Notes: generated from the letters alone by a model not told the origin. DNA of 64,000 nucleotides from Rhodomicrobium udaipurense JA643 (GCF_000636015.1 NZ_JFZJ01000004.1:1-64000), one strand, 5' to 3'; shown: positions 7,886 to 17,757, counted from the first letter of the stretch. Numbers and translations: made by a program.

Positions 7886-10645
7886 ATGATCGACACGCTT
7901 AGCCCCACCCTCGGCGGTCTTCCCGATCTCGAGTCCCGCCTTCAGGACGACATTCGCCTTCTCGGCGCGCTCCTCGGCGACACGATCCGCGAGCAGGAGG
8001 GCGACGAAGCCTTCCGCATCATCGAAACGATCCGGCGGCTGAGCGTCGCCTTCGAGCGCGAGGCCGATAACGACGCCGCCCGCGCCATGGATGACATCAT
8101 GGCCCGCGTCACGCCGGAACAGGCCGTGATCATCGCGCGCGCCTTCAGCTACTTCTCACACCTCGCCAATATCGCCGAAGACCGGCACCGCATCCGCGCT
8201 GCGCGCGTCGCGCTGGAGCGGCGCCCCGACGAGCAGGAAGGCAGCCTCGACCTCACCTTCGACCGGCTGGCGAAAGCGGGGATTGCGACCGAAACCGTGT
8301 TCGACATGCTGGGGACGAGCCTTGTCTCGCCGGTGCTGACCGCGCATCCGACCGAAGTCCAGCGGCGCAGCATCCTCGACGCGACAAGCTCCATCGAGCG
8401 GCTTCTCGAAGAACGCGACCGCCTCACCGGCCTCGAACTGAAGCGCAACGAGGCGCTGCTGCGCGGGCGCGTGCTTCAATTGTGGCAGACGCGGCTTCTG
8501 CGCTCCAGCCATCTCACGGTCGCCGACGAGATCGAGAACGCGCTGCGGTTCTACAAGTCGAGTTTTCTCTCGGAGATCCCGCGTCTTTACGAAACGCTGG
8601 AGCAGCGCATCGGCAAGCCGCATGCGGGCTCCTTCTTCCAGATGGGATCGTGGATCGGCGGCGACCGGGACGGCAACCCGAACGTAAACGCCGACACGCT
8701 CAGGCTCGCGCTACGTCGGCAAAGCGAAATCGCGCTGCGCAATTATCTGACCGAGGTCAACGAACTCGGCATCGAGATGCCGCTGTCCACGCGCCTCACT
8801 CAATGTACGCCCGAGCTTCAGACGCTGGCCGAACGCTCGAACGACAACGATCCTCACCGGGCCGACGAGCCTTATCGCCGCGCGCTGACGGGCATCTATG
8901 CGCGGCTCGCCATGACCCTGCGGAAGCTCGCCGACAAGTCCGCGCTCAGGCCGCCGCTCACCTCCGCCGAACCTTATGCGAAGGCCGAGGATTTTCTCGC
9001 CGACCTCGTTGTGATCGAGGAGTCGCTGCTGGCGAACAAGGGCGGCGCGCTGATCGAGACGCGGCTCGGCCCCTTGCGACGCGCGGTCGAGGTGTTCGGC
9101 TTCCATCTCGCCACCGTCGATCTGCGCCAGAACTCCGACAAGCATGAGGAGGTCGTGGCCGAGCTTCTGGCCACGGCGCGCGTCTCGCCCGACTACAAGA
9201 GCTTGAGCGAGGAAGAGAAGCAGGCCGTGCTGCTTTCGGTGCTGGGCGATCCGCGTCAGCTTCGCATTCCGACCGCCGCGTATTCCGATCTCGCCGCCTC
9301 GGAACTCGGCATCCTCGACGCCGCGCGGGCCATGCGAGCCACCTATGGCGAACGCGCCATCCGCCAGTACATCATCAGCCATACGGAGACCGTGAGCGAT
9401 CTCCTCGAAGTGATCGTGCTCCAGAAGGAGGCGGGGCTGATGAAGGGCGCGCTCGGCGACCCCGAGGCGCGCGTGGCGCTGATCGTGGTGCCGCTGTTCG
9501 AGACGATCCCCGACCTTCGCCGCGCCGAGCACATTATGCGCGACTTCTTCGCGCTGCCCGGCATCCATCGACTCGCGGCGGCGGGCGACGGCATTCAGGA
9601 AGTGATGCTCGGCTATTCCGACAGCAACAAGGATGGCGGCTTCTTCACCAGCAACTGGGAAGTCTGCCGCGCGTCGGTCGCGCTCGAAGGGCTATGCTCG
9701 GAGGAGGGACTTCGCTTGCGCCTCTTCCACGGGCGTGGCGGCACGGTGGGGCGCGGCGGCGGCCCAACCTATCAGGCTGTGCTGGCCCAGCCTGCGGGCA
9801 CGGTGAACGGCCAGATCCGCATCACGGAACAGGGCGAAGTGATCGCGTCGAAATATGCGCATGCGGAAATCGCGCGCCGCAATCTCGAATCGCTCGCCGC
9901 CGCCTCCATCGAGGCGACTTTGCTGTCGCCCCGCCAGCCGGTCCCGCCCGAGTTCCTCGAAGCGGCCGAGCAGCTTTCGGCGCTGAGCATGAAATCCTAT
10001 CGCGCGCTCGTCTACGACATGGAAGGCTTCGACGCCTTCTTCTTCGCGGCTACGCCCATCGCCGAAATCGCGGAACTCAACATCGGCTCGCGCCCCGCCT
10101 CCAGAAAGGCGAACCAGCGTATCGAAGATCTGCGCGCGATCCCGTGGAGCTTCTCCTGGGGGCAGGCCCGCGCCGCGCTTCCCGGCTGGTACGGCTTCGG
10201 CACGGCGGTGCGCGCCTACGCAAAGGAAGCCCCGTTCGAGCGAACCGCCCTCCTGCGGCGCATGCGACGGGAATGGCCATTCTTCCGCACGCTGCTTTCC
10301 AACATGGACATGGTGCTCGCCAAGGCGGATATGCGGATCGCGCGGCGCTATGCCGATCTCGTGCCGGACAGACAGCTTGCTCGACGCGTCACGGGCGCGC
10401 TGCTTGTGGAGTGGAACGCGACCGTCGAGGCGCTGAACATCATCACCGGCTCGCCGCATCGCCTCGCCGACAATCCGCCGCTTGCGCGCGTGATCTCGCG
10501 GCGCATTCCCTATATCGCGCCGCTGAACCATCTTCAGATCGAGTTGCTGAGACGCTGGCGGCGCGGCGATCACGCGGAGAAAATCCGGCTCGCGATCCAG
10601 ATTTCCATCAACGGCGTGGCTGCCGGGATCAGAAATACGGGATAG
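7886..10645 (+). CDS. ppc: phosphoenolpyruvate carboxylase
   Basis: Cytoplasmic enzyme that carboxylates PEP with bicarbonate to oxaloacetate, replenishing the citric acid cycle; 919 residues, the usual family length. The catalytic histidine motif [12 protein letters not shown] is at about 151-162. [16 protein letters not shown] near 576 and the glycine-rich [14 protein letters not shown] loop near 614 complete the active site, and the C-terminus ends in the conserved NTG. It is transcribed divergently from modABC and stands alone. For a phototroph growing on C2/C3 compounds this is the expected anaplerotic step. Confidence 0.97.
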   Translation: MIDTLSPTLGGLPDLESRLQDDIRLLGALLGDTIREQEGDEAFRIIETIRRLSVAFEREADNDAARAMDDIMARVTPEQAVIIARAFSYFSHLANIAEDRHRIRAARVALERRPDEQEGSLDLTFDRLAKAGIATETVFDMLGTSLVSPVLTAHPTEVQRRSILDATSSIERLLEERDRLTGLELKRNEALLRGRVLQLWQTRLLRSSHLTVADEIENALRFYKSSFLSEIPRLYETLEQRIGKPHAGSFFQMGSWIGGDRDGNPNVNADTLRLALRRQSEIALRNYLTEVNELGIEMPLSTRLTQCTPELQTLAERSNDNDPHRADEPYRRALTGIYARLAMTLRKLADKSALRPPLTSAEPYAKAEDFLADLVVIEESLLANKGGALIETRLGPLRRAVEVFGFHLATVDLRQNSDKHEEVVAELLATARVSPDYKSLSEEEKQAVLLSVLGDPRQLRIPTAAYSDLAASELGILDAARAMRATYGERAIRQYIISHTETVSDLLEVIVLQKEAGLMKGALGDPEARVALIVVPLFETIPDLRRAEHIMRDFFALPGIHRLAAAGDGIQEVMLGYSDSNKDGGFFTSNWEVCRASVALEGLCSEEGLRLRLFHGRGGTVGRGGGPTYQAVLAQPAGTVNGQIRITEQGEVIASKYAHAEIARRNLESLAAASIEATLLSPRQPVPPEFLEAAEQLSALSMKSYRALVYDMEGFDAFFFAATPIAEIAELNIGSRPASRKANQRIEDLRAIPWSFSWGQARAALPGWYGFGTAVRAYAKEAPFERTALLRRMRREWPFFRTLLSNMDMVLAKADMRIARRYADLVPDRQLARRVTGALLVEWNATVEALNIITGSPHRLADNPPLARVISRRIPYIAPLNHLQIELLRRWRRGDHAEKIRLAIQISINGVAAGIRNTG

Positions 10646-10685
10646 GCCATCTATTCGTAGCTGTAACCTTCTGGATATATGTTCT

Positions 10686-10713
10686 GGAGCTATAGCTTGA
10701 CGTATATAGCTCC
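10686..10713. promoter_or_regulatory. perfect 9-bp dyad between ppc and mop
   Basis: GGAGCTATA at 10686-10694 and TATAGCTCC at 10705-10713 are exact reverse complements with a 10-base spacer that contains CGTA followed by TATA. It sits 41 bases after the ppc stop and about 125 bases before mop. The TATA-rich arms recall the half-sites before modA, so it may be a Mo-responsive operator for mop. It lacks a T-run, which argues against a terminator. Confidence 0.45.
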
Positions 10714-10837
10714 GCCGACTTCTTGTGATATGTGTAATCGATTATACAACATTGCCTCGAATCCGCACTTGCGGTTTCGTGAAAACGCCATATTTTATGC
10801 ACCACTTTAGGCTTATATACGAAAAAGGAGTCACCCG

Positions 10838-11044
10838 ATGAAAGTCAGCGCCCGGAATGTATTCACCGGAAAAATAACGAAGGTTATCAAGGGGACGACA
10901 ACGGCTCACGTGCTTCTCGATGTCGGCGGTACGACGATCACTGCGTCGATCACGAACGAATCCGTCGAAGATCTGGGCTTGAAGGACGGCATGGAAGCGT
11001 CGGCGATCATCAAGTCTTCGGACGTCATCATCGCCGTGAAATAA
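10838..11044 (+). CDS. mop: molbindin, molybdenum-pterin-binding protein Mop
   Basis: Single-domain TOBE/Mop protein of 68 residues, the standard length, which assembles into hexamers that store molybdate and help Mo homeostasis in the cytoplasm. It begins with the SARNxFxGxI signature and contains KGTTTAHVLLD and the C-terminal IIKSSDVIIAV, both typical of molbindins. A strong AAGGAG stands eight bases before the ATG. It is transcribed alone with its own terminator 80 bases downstream. It is separated from modABC by ppc, but shares TATA-rich upstream dyads with it, suggesting common Mo control. Confidence 0.93.
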   Translation: MKVSARNVFTGKITKVIKGTTTAHVLLDVGGTTITASITNESVEDLGLKDGMEASAIIKSSDVIIAVK

Positions 11045-11123
11045 GTTTGGTGACTCGCCAAGCCAAGCAACGCAGTCGTCATTATTCGCGTTCTACATGG
11101 ATGGCGTCAGCCCTGAATATGAT

Positions 11124-11154
11124 GCAGCGCGGCATTGCACGCGCTGCTTTTTTT
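11124..11154 (+). terminator. intrinsic terminator of mop
   Basis: GCAGCGCG (11124-11131) and CGCGCTGC (11140-11147) form a perfect 8-bp GC-rich stem with an 8-base loop, followed by seven Ts. There is no T-run on the other strand, so it acts only on mop transcripts. Confidence 0.9.
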
Positions 11155-11158
11155 CTGT

Positions 11159-11740
11159 CTAGGCGCGATCCGCCGCTTCGATTTCCCGGCCACGCCCCAC
11201 GTTGACGAAAAACTCGCGGATCTCCGGCCGTCGTTCGAGCTGTATCCGGTAGATCGCCCCCGCCGCGCGCGTGAACTCGTCGCCCCGGCCCAGCATCGCC
11301 TCGCCATATTCCAGAATGCGCAGGTTCGGCCACGCCCTCTCCCGCATCGCGAGGATATGCTGCATGATCGCATCTGCGGAGAGCAGCGGCTGCGACTGGC
11401 CGAGCAGCAGCGCCATCGTCGCCGTCGAGCGCGAAATTCCCATGTGGCAATGAACGAGCAAGTGCCTCAGGCTTCCGGCCTCGGCTTCCGATTCGCGACC
11501 GAACGCGAGCATCTTTGCCACGTCGTCGGGCGTTGGCACGATGTGTCCCGCAGTCTCCTCGATGATGTCGTGAAACCGCATCTCAAGCCGCGCGTGCTCA
11601 CCATAGGCACCGAATGCCGGCGGTTCGGGTTCGTCAGGATCGAGGATCGACAGAACATGGCTCACCTCGCGCGACGCATGCCCGGCCAGTTCCTCCAGCC
11701 CGCAAACGGTGGTGAGGAACGGCGTTTCGATTAGCGGCAT
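11159..11740 (-). CDS. dual-specificity/tyrosine phosphatase-like protein
   Basis: Cytoplasmic protein of 193 residues with the cysteine-phosphatase loop HCHMGISRS (HCxxGxxRS) near residues 100-108, placing it in the tyrosine/dual-specificity phosphatase superfamily. No signal peptide. I start it at the ATG at 11740, with AAGGGAA upstream, because the open frame further upstream is antisense to prpE and carries no family sequence. A possible general acid is the Asp in the TPDD segment about 30 residues before the cysteine, but that is a guess. The substrate is unknown. It stands alone and ends close to the mop terminator. Confidence 0.75.
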   Translation of the reverse strand: MPLIETPFLTTVCGLEELAGHASREVSHVLSILDPDEPEPPAFGAYGEHARLEMRFHDIIEETAGHIVPTPDDVAKMLAFGRESEAEAGSLRHLLVHCHMGISRSTATMALLLGQSQPLLSADAIMQHILAMRERAWPNLRILEYGEAMLGRGDEFTRAAGAIYRIQLERRPEIREFFVNVGRGREIEAADRA

Positions 11741-11995
11741 CGTGGAATTCCCTTCGACAGATCGGCTCCCGCGGGGCCTCTTATAACCCAAAATCGGAGC
11801 GAAACGGATCGAAACAAGCCAAGTTTCGAATATTGCGCGAGAATGCCAAGACGCGTTATCTTCGTACAAAATGGCGTCGAGCTTATACCAAAGAAGCAAG
11901 CTTCTGCTTCTCCGTCTGGCCGTTTTGCCGCAGTTCGCACCTTGCGGAAGAGGCGCCACTTTGAGCACTATGCGGGCAATCCTGGAGGACTTGCC

Positions 11996-13936
11996 ATGAC
12001 TTCGCCAAACCCGGCTCAAAGCCGCTATTTCGACGTATACGAGAGCTGGAAACGCGACCCGGAGGGTTTCTGGGCAGAAGCCGCGCGCGAGATCGACTGG
12101 TTCGAGCAGCCGAAGAAGATCTTCGACGCCAACGAAGGCGTCTACGGGCGCTGGTTCACCGGCGGCGTCACGAACACGGCCTATAATTGCATCGATCGCC
12201 ATGTGAAGAACGGCCGCGCCGATCAGCCTGCGATCATCTATGACAGCCCCGTCACGGGCCAAGTGCGCGTCCTGACCTATGCCGATCTTCTGACGGAAGT
12301 CGCCACCTTCGCGGGCGTGCTGAAGGAGAAGGGCATCGGCAAGGGCGACCGCGTCATCGTCTACATGCCGATGATCGCCGAAGCGCTTATCGCGATGCTC
12401 GCCTGCGCCCGCATCGGCGCAATCCACTCCGTGGTGTTCGGCGGCTTCGCGGCGAACGAGCTTGCCATCCGCATCGAGGACACGCAGGCGAAGGCGGTCA
12501 TCACTGCGTCCTGCGGCATCGAAGTGACGCGCGTCATCCACTACAAGCCGCTCCTCGACCACGCCATCGAGCTTTCCTCGGTGAAGCCAGAGGTTTGCAT
12601 CATCGTGCAGCGCCCGCAGGAAATCGCGACGCTCATCGAAGGCCGCGATTACGATTACGCCGCGCTTCTCGACGACGCGAAGGCGCGCGGCGTCAGCGCG
12701 CCGTGCGAGCCGATGGCTGCGACGGATCCGGCCTACATCCTCTACACGTCGGGCACGACCGGCCGCCCGAAGGGCGTCGTTCGCGACATCGGCGGCCACA
12801 TGGTGGCGCTGAAATGGACGATGAAGAACCATTACGACATCGATCCGGGCGAAGTGTTCTGGGCGTCGTCGGATGTAGGGTGGGTCGTCGGCCACTCTTA
12901 CATCGTCTATGGCCCGCTGCTGCACGGCGCGACCACGATCGTCTACGAGGGAAAGCCTGTCGGCACGCCGGACGCGGGTGCGTTCTGGCGCGTGATCTCA
13001 CAGCACAAGGTGAAGGCGCTGTTTACCGCGCCGACCGCCTTCCGCGCGATCAAGAAGGAAGATCCGCAAGGCTCGTTCCTCGCCCATTACGATATTTCGA
13101 GCCTGAAATATCTCTTCCTCGCGGGCGAACGCGCCGATCCGAACACGGTGCAATGGGCCGAAGACCTGCTGAAGGTTCCGGTCATCGACCACTGGTGGCA
13201 GACGGAAACGGGTTGGGCCATCGCGGGCAATTGCGCGGGGCTCGGCGCGATGCCGATCAAGCTCGGCTCGCCCACCTTCGCGCTGCCGGGCTACGAGCTT
13301 CACGTGCTGAACGAGTCGAACGAGGAAGTCGCGCGCGGCCAGACGGGCGCGCTGTCGATCCGCCTGCCGATGCCTCCCGGCTGTCTGCCGACGCTGTGGA
13401 ACAACGACCAGGGTTTCATCGAGGGCTACCTCATCGAATATCCGGGCTACTACAAGACCGCCGACGCGGGCTTCATCGATGAAGACGGCTATGTCTTCGT
13501 CATGGCGCGCACCGACGACATCATCAACGTCGCGGGCCATCGCCTCTCGACGGGCGCGATCGAGGAAGTGGTGGCGAACCATCCCGACGTAGCCGAATGC
13601 GCGGTGATCGGCATCGCGGACGGTCTCAAGGGACAGGTGGCCGCTGGCTTCGTGCTCCTGAAGGCGGGTGTTGTCCGCGAGATCGCCGTGATCGAGAAAG
13701 AGATCGTCGCGATGGTGCGCGATCAGATCGGCCCGGTGGCAGCGTTCAAGACCGTGCTGACGGTGAACCGCCTGCCGAAGACGCGCTCGGGCAAGATCCT
13801 TCGCGGCACGATGCGCAAGATCGCCGATGGCGAGGCGTACAAGATGCCCGCCACCATCGACGATCCGGCGACGCTTGAGGAAATCACCGCCGCGCTCAAG
13901 GCCAAGGGCTTCGGGACTTCGGTCGAAGCCGCGTAG
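11996..13936 (+). CDS. prpE: propionyl-CoA synthetase (propionate-CoA ligase)
   Basis: AMP-forming acyl-CoA synthetase of 646 residues that activates propionate, and less well acetate, to the CoA thioester. AMP-binding signature YTSGTTGRPKGV near 250, HWWQTETGW near 400, the hinge and A8 segment MARTDDIINVAGHRLSTG near 505, and the catalytic lysine motif LPKTRSGKILR near 595. Sequence throughout is closer to PrpE than to Acs (ASSDVGWVVGHSYIVY, LSTGAIEEV). The ATG at 11996 has CTGGAGGAC seven bases upstream, which decides this start over an upstream frame. No prpBCD or propionyl-CoA carboxylase genes are next to it. Confidence 0.92.
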   Translation: MTSPNPAQSRYFDVYESWKRDPEGFWAEAAREIDWFEQPKKIFDANEGVYGRWFTGGVTNTAYNCIDRHVKNGRADQPAIIYDSPVTGQVRVLTYADLLTEVATFAGVLKEKGIGKGDRVIVYMPMIAEALIAMLACARIGAIHSVVFGGFAANELAIRIEDTQAKAVITASCGIEVTRVIHYKPLLDHAIELSSVKPEVCIIVQRPQEIATLIEGRDYDYAALLDDAKARGVSAPCEPMAATDPAYILYTSGTTGRPKGVVRDIGGHMVALKWTMKNHYDIDPGEVFWASSDVGWVVGHSYIVYGPLLHGATTIVYEGKPVGTPDAGAFWRVISQHKVKALFTAPTAFRAIKKEDPQGSFLAHYDISSLKYLFLAGERADPNTVQWAEDLLKVPVIDHWWQTETGWAIAGNCAGLGAMPIKLGSPTFALPGYELHVLNESNEEVARGQTGALSIRLPMPPGCLPTLWNNDQGFIEGYLIEYPGYYKTADAGFIDEDGYVFVMARTDDIINVAGHRLSTGAIEEVVANHPDVAECAVIGIADGLKGQVAAGFVLLKAGVVREIAVIEKEIVAMVRDQIGPVAAFKTVLTVNRLPKTRSGKILRGTMRKIADGEAYKMPATIDDPATLEEITAALKAKGFGTSVEAA

Positions 13937-13975
13937 GCGCTGCAACCGCAGGCTTCGGCCTCCGATGCAAGATAC

Positions 13976-14011
13976 AGCCCCCGTTCGGTCGTCCGGGCGG
14001 GGGCTTTTTTT
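13976..14011 (+). terminator. intrinsic terminator of prpE
   Basis: AGCCCCCG (13976-13983) pairs perfectly with CGGGGGCT (13998-14005), with a 14-base loop, followed by a run of seven Ts that overlaps the last stem base. It lies 40 bases after the prpE stop. Confidence 0.9.
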
Positions 14012-14060
14012 CGGCGAAAGAAGAGCGGCGGCGTTAGATGGATTCAGAGCGACACAGAGC

Positions 14061-14092
14061 AAAAGGACTCCGCCGTAAAGCAGGGTCTTTTT
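14061..14092 (-). terminator. possible weak terminator of pucBA
   Basis: Read on the minus strand, GACCCTGC and GCGGAGTC form an imperfect 8-bp stem (one C/A mismatch, one G-U) around a 6-base loop, flanked by A-runs and ending in CTTTT. It sits just after the pucA stop, between the convergent pucA and prpE genes. Confidence 0.35.
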
Positions 14093-14108
14093 TGCGCAAA
14101 TCTGAACG

Positions 14109-14348
14109 TTATTTCGCTCCGTTGGACGACGCCGAAGATGCTATAGGCGCCGCAGTCGGTGCCTCTATCGCGGCGCTTGGCCCCTTGGCCTTGCCACCCT
14201 GCCAGTAAGCGGGGAACCAAGTCGTGTTACTCATAAGGGCGGCATGCACGAGCAGCGCGATCAAAGTTACCGTGCCGAGCAACAGAGGAAGGCCAATCTT
14301 TGGGGGAACGACCAACCAAATGCCATGTTGTCCATCCGTATAAGCCAT
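14109..14348 (-). CDS. pucA: light-harvesting complex 2 (B800-850) alpha subunit
   Basis: Single-span bacteriochlorophyll-binding antenna protein of the photosynthetic membrane, 79 residues. The core matches LH2 alpha chains: [16 protein letters not shown], a hydrophobic helix (about 18-40), the B850 ligand His35, and [11 protein letters not shown] with Tyr48 and Trp49. That Tyr-Trp pair is typical of B800-850 complexes; B800-820 forms have other residues there. After WQGG the protein carries an unusual Ala/Ser/Pro-rich tail of about 27 residues. AGGAGAA six bases before the ATG at 14348 decides the start over upstream in-frame codons. pucB precedes it by 22 bases. Confidence 0.93.
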   Translation of the reverse strand: MAYTDGQHGIWLVVPPKIGLPLLLGTVTLIALLVHAALMSNTTWFPAYWQGGKAKGPSAAIEAPTAAPIASSASSNGAK

Positions 14349-14370
14349 TATTCGTTCTCCTGGTGGATGG

Positions 14371-14523
14371 TTAATGAAGCCAAGGGGTAAAGAGATAGGC
14401 AAGGATATGCGCTACCACCGCGATCGCAGCGAAAACCCGTGCGCCGAATATGACATGACCATGTAATTCTTCAGCTTCCGCCAAGGTCAAGCCTGTCGGA
14501 TAGACTTTGTTTGGATCTGCCAT
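14371..14523 (-). CDS. pucB: light-harvesting complex 2 (B800-850) beta subunit
   Basis: Antenna polypeptide of 50 residues that pairs with PucA to bind bacteriochlorophyll and carotenoid. It reads as a complete LH2 beta chain: [10 protein letters not shown], His21 and Arg29 (equivalent to the B800-pocket His12 and Arg20 of Rhodoblastus acidophilus), the B850 ligand His39 in VVAHILAY, and the terminal TPWLH. GGAAGG lies eight bases before the ATG. It is the first gene of a pucBA unit. No pucC or other photosynthesis gene is near, so this is an isolated antenna operon. Very easily missed because of its length. Confidence 0.93.
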   Translation of the reverse strand: MADPNKVYPTGLTLAEAEELHGHVIFGARVFAAIAVVAHILAYLFTPWLH

Positions 14524-14902
14524 AGCTTACCTTCCAGAAAAGGTTAAGAGTTCTTCGTCTGCCCTGCGCGACGCTAAACAGCGTTGGGCTATACCTTAGA
14601 AATATCCGCATGCGCTTACTCGGTGGTAAACTCGAAAGCGGAGTGGTAAGTCGCAGGCGTCATTTTAACACGCCGGGTTATCGGCCGCGCCCTGATTACG
14701 AGGTCCAGAGAGTCCAAAGCTGGCCTGAAGTGGACCAATAAAATAAAAATGCGGAACCGGGCAGGAATGAGAGTTCAACACCAACAGCGCGGCCTCCAGG
14801 AAATTAGCGCTTTGGTCCGCAACGGCTTAACCCGCTTCAATTCAACGGAAGCCATTGCGGCGAACCGCTGAAATACTCGAAGCCGCCCGGCATAGCCAAA
14901 GC
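14524..14902. other. region between lolD and pucBA, holds the puc promoter
   Basis: 379 bases separate pucB from the end of lolD, both on the minus strand. No gene seen. It holds two copies of GTGGTAA 20 bp apart (listed separately) and a 5-bp hairpin ACGCT/AGCGT at 14570-14583. I looked for the PpsR/CrtJ site TGT-N12-ACA and saw none here. Confidence 0.5.
14623..14649. promoter_or_regulatory. two GTGGTAA direct repeats upstream of pucB
   Basis: GTGGTAA occurs at 14623-14629 and 14643-14649, exactly 20 bp apart, close to two helical turns, and 100-126 bases before the pucB ATG. The spacing suits a regulator binding twice on one DNA face. No known consensus is claimed. Confidence 0.35.
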
Positions 14903-15667
14903 TTACTTCGCCAACTGTTCCGCCCGCTCGGCCTCCGCCTCGCCCCCGGCCGCACGCCGCGAAACTTCGACCAGCACGCCGTCATTGAGCTGAAGCACGC
15001 GATCCATCCGCCCCGCCAGCTCGAAATTATGCGTGGCGATGAGCGCGGCGACGCCCGAATTGCGGATGAAGAACACGAGCTCGTCGAACACGCGGTCGGC
15101 GGTGTGCGGGTCGAGGTTGCCAGTCGGCTCGTCGGCGAGCAGCACGCACGGGCTGTTCGCGACCGCGCGCGCGATGGCGACGCGCTGCTGTTCGCCGCCG
15201 GACAATTCGGCCGGGCGATGCGACGCGCGCTCGTAAAGGCCGAAGGTCGAGAGCAATTCCAGCGCGCGCTCCTTCGCATCCTTCCGGCGGACGCCCGCGA
15301 GGAGCTGCGGCATCATCACGTTCTCCAGCGCCGAAAACTCCGGCAGGAGGTTGTGAGACTGATAGACGAAGCCGATCTCGTTGCGTCGTACGCGCGTGCG
15401 GTCCTTGTCGTTGAGCGCGGTGCAATCGACACCGTTCAGCAGCACCGCGCCGCCGCCCGGCTTTTCGAGCAGGCCCGCCATATGCAGAAGCGACGACTTG
15501 CCCGACCCGGAAGGGCCGACAAGCGCAACCGCCTCGCCGTCGCAGATTTCGGCGGAAGCGCGGCGCAGCACATCCAGCGTGCGGTTGCCCTGCACATAGG
15601 TGCGCTCAAGCTCGACGAGTTGCAGAACGGGCCTCGTGCCCGCGAAATCGCGCGTGACGGTTTTCAT
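14903..15667 (-). CDS. lolD: lipoprotein-releasing ABC transporter ATPase
   Basis: Cytoplasmic ATPase of the Lol system, which extracts lipoproteins from the inner membrane for delivery to the outer membrane; 254 residues. Walker A GPSGSGKS near 50, the MacB/LolD-type [15 protein letters not shown], signature LSGGEQQR near 155 and Walker B VLLADEP near 175 with TGNLD. The start overlaps the lolC stop by four bases (ATGA). Together with the single adjacent permease gene it forms the two-gene lolCD arrangement of alphaproteobacteria. Confidence 0.94.
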   Translation of the reverse strand: MKTVTRDFAGTRPVLQLVELERTYVQGNRTLDVLRRASAEICDGEAVALVGPSGSGKSSLLHMAGLLEKPGGGAVLLNGVDCTALNDKDRTRVRRNEIGFVYQSHNLLPEFSALENVMMPQLLAGVRRKDAKERALELLSTFGLYERASHRPAELSGGEQQRVAIARAVANSPCVLLADEPTGNLDPHTADRVFDELVFFIRNSGVAALIATHNFELAGRMDRVLQLNDGVLVEVSRRAAGGEAEAERAEQLAK

Positions 15668-16938
15668 TCGTAGCGCAGAGCCTCCACGGGATCGAGACGC
15701 GCCGCCTGAAGCGCGGGATAGATCGTTGCGCCCATCGAAAGCAGCAGCGCGATCACGACGACCACGATCACTTCGGACGGATCGAGCTGGGACGGCAGGC
15801 TCGACAGAAAATAGACGCTCGGATCGAACAGGTGCGTGTTCGTGAGCCAGGACACCAGCTGGCGAATGTCTTCGAGGTGCAGGCTGATGAGCACGCCGAG
15901 GATCACGCCGACAAGCGTCCCGATCAGCCCGATGCTCGTGCCTGATATGAAGAACACGCGCATCACCGCACCGCGCGTCGCGCCCATGGTTCGCAACACA
16001 GCGATGTCGCGTCCCTTGTTCTTCACGAGCATGGTGAGGCCGGAGATGATATTGAGCGTCGCCACCAGCACGATGAGCATCACGATGATGAACATCACGT
16101 TCCGCTCGACCTTCAGCGTATTGTAGAAGGTGGCGTTGCGCTGTCGCCAGTCGGTGAGCAGCATGTCGGGGCCGCCCGCGTCCTGCAACACGCCGCGCAT
16201 CGCCTCCACATTGTCCGGGTTGTCGATCACGACTTCCAGAACGTGCACCGCCTCGCCGAGATTGAAAAAGCCCTGCGCCTCCTTCATCGGCATGAAGGCG
16301 ATGGAGCCGTCATATTCGGACATGCCCATCTCGAACACGGCGGCGATGCGATAGCGCTTCACGCGTGGCGCGGTGCCGAACGGCGTCGACGCGCCCTTCG
16401 GTGCAAGCAGCGTCACCTCGCTGCCGACAAAGACATTGAGCGTGTTAGCGAGGCGCGTTCCGATGGCGATGCCGCCCGAATCATCGAAGCCGTCGAGCGT
16501 GCCGAAGCGGATGTTGCCCGAGATCGACTTCAAGGCTTCGAGGTCGCGCCCCTTGAGCCCGCGCACGATCACGCCGGACGAACCGTTCTGCGAGGAGATC
16601 ATCACCTGTCCCTCGACGACGGCGAGCGCATGGTCGACGCCCTTGACGGCGTTGAGCCGTTTCGCAACTTCGTCATAGTCGGTGAACGGGCGCGCGAGAG
16701 GCCGCACAATGACATGGCCGTTAAGTCCGAGGATCTTGTCGAACAGTTCCTTGCGGAAGCCGTTCATTACCGAAAGCACGATGATGAGCGTGGCCACGCC
16801 GAGCGCGATGCCCAGCACGCAGAAGAACGCGATGACGGACACGGAACCCTTCTTGCGGCGCGCGCGCAGATAGCGGAAAGCGAGCAGCCATTCGAACGGC
16901 GCGAACGCGCCCGGTTCTTTCACGGCTTTTTCTGTCAT
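15664..16938 (-). CDS. lolC: lipoprotein-releasing system permease (LolC/LolE family)
   Basis: Inner-membrane permease of 424 residues. A first membrane segment (about 27-52) is followed by a large periplasmic MacB-like domain, and three further membrane segments lie in the C-terminal 150 residues, the LolC/E topology. The N-terminal [17 protein letters not shown] is a family signature. I use the ATG at 16938 with GAGG just upstream; the longer open frame to 17130 has no family sequence. Only one LolC/E-type gene is present, as in other alphaproteobacteria where one permease probably forms a homodimer. lolD follows with coupled translation. Confidence 0.93.
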   Translation of the reverse strand: MTEKAVKEPGAFAPFEWLLAFRYLRARRKKGSVSVIAFFCVLGIALGVATLIIVLSVMNGFRKELFDKILGLNGHVIVRPLARPFTDYDEVAKRLNAVKGVDHALAVVEGQVMISSQNGSSGVIVRGLKGRDLEALKSISGNIRFGTLDGFDDSGGIAIGTRLANTLNVFVGSEVTLLAPKGASTPFGTAPRVKRYRIAAVFEMGMSEYDGSIAFMPMKEAQGFFNLGEAVHVLEVVIDNPDNVEAMRGVLQDAGGPDMLLTDWRQRNATFYNTLKVERNVMFIIVMLIVLVATLNIISGLTMLVKNKGRDIAVLRTMGATRGAVMRVFFISGTSIGLIGTLVGVILGVLISLHLEDIRQLVSWLTNTHLFDPSVYFLSSLPSQLDPSEVIVVVVIALLLSMGATIYPALQAARLDPVEALRYE

Positions 16939-17207
16939 GCCTCGTCCCGCGTGTTGATTTTCGACAGGCGTCCGCGCGCACGCGATTTCGCGACCGCAAC
17001 GCCGGGCTGTGTGTTGCAACGGATTTATGGCCGCATCAAGGGCGAATATGCCTCCTTGCCGCGCCGCCACGCGCGGGCAATATCGAAGGGTGTTGCGCGA
17101 ACTGCGAAAACGCGCCTCGACCGCGTGCAATTCCCTGTCTCAAAGTATGGGTTGCGCAAAAGGAACGGACGCGGCCAGATTGTGCTTTTTACCAGCGGGA
17201 AAACGAT

Positions 17208-17681
17208 ATGGCGGCAAAAACGTCGGTTTTGTTCGTATGCCTTGGCAATATCTGCCGGTCGCCGCTTGCTGAAGCGGCCTTCCGGGCCGAGGCGAGGAAG
17301 CTCGGTCTCGACGTTGAAGTCGATTCGGCTGGGACGGGAGACTGGCATGTGGGCGAGCCGCCCGACCGGCGCGCTCAGGCGGTGGCGCGGAAGAACGGCG
17401 AGGAGATTGGCGGCTTTCGCGCGCGCCTCGTGACGCCGGACGACTTCCGCCGCTTCACGCATATCGTCGCGCTCGACGGATCGAACCTGTCCGTGCTGCG
17501 CTCGATGCGCCCGTCTGATGGCACGGCGAAGCTTGCGATGCTGCTCGACTATGTGGACGAGCGCAGGGGCGAGGCGGTCGCCGACCCGTATTACGGCGAA
17601 GAGGCGGGTTTCGACACCACTTGGGCGGATGTAACGGAAGGCGCGCAGGCGCTCGCGCGGGCTATCGCAGCCGGGCAGTGA
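17208..17681 (+). CDS. low-molecular-weight protein-tyrosine phosphatase
   Basis: Cytoplasmic phosphatase of 157 residues, the normal size. The active-site loop CLGNICRS (CX5RS) is at about 11-18 and the general-acid motif DPYY near 125-128, both in the right places. Relatives dephosphorylate tyrosine kinases that control exopolysaccharide export or small metabolites, but no kinase is nearby. The fructosamine-kinase-like gene follows 76 bases downstream on the same strand and may be co-transcribed; in several bacteria these two families are neighbours. Confidence 0.9.
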   Translation: MAAKTSVLFVCLGNICRSPLAEAAFRAEARKLGLDVEVDSAGTGDWHVGEPPDRRAQAVARKNGEEIGGFRARLVTPDDFRRFTHIVALDGSNLSVLRSMRPSDGTAKLAMLLDYVDERRGEAVADPYYGEEAGFDTTWADVTEGAQALARAIAAGQ

Positions 17682-17757
17682 GTGCGCGAGGTGCTCCGGC
17701 GCCCTGACTTGGCTGCACATTCGCATTTGATCGCGCGTTCAGGCAGGAGTGAATCCA

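Noticed and set aside
10705-10760. sigma-70-type promoter for mop using TTGACG at 10697
   Set aside because: No suitable -10 hexamer at 16-18 bases; the later TGATAT is too far away.
11741-12925. Long upstream extension of the phosphatase gene at 11159
   Set aside because: It is antisense to prpE; the ATG at 11740 with a ribosome site gives a normal phosphatase.
14524-14902. PpsR/CrtJ site (TGT-N12-ACA) upstream of pucB
   Set aside because: Searched by eye and not found, so no such operator is claimed.
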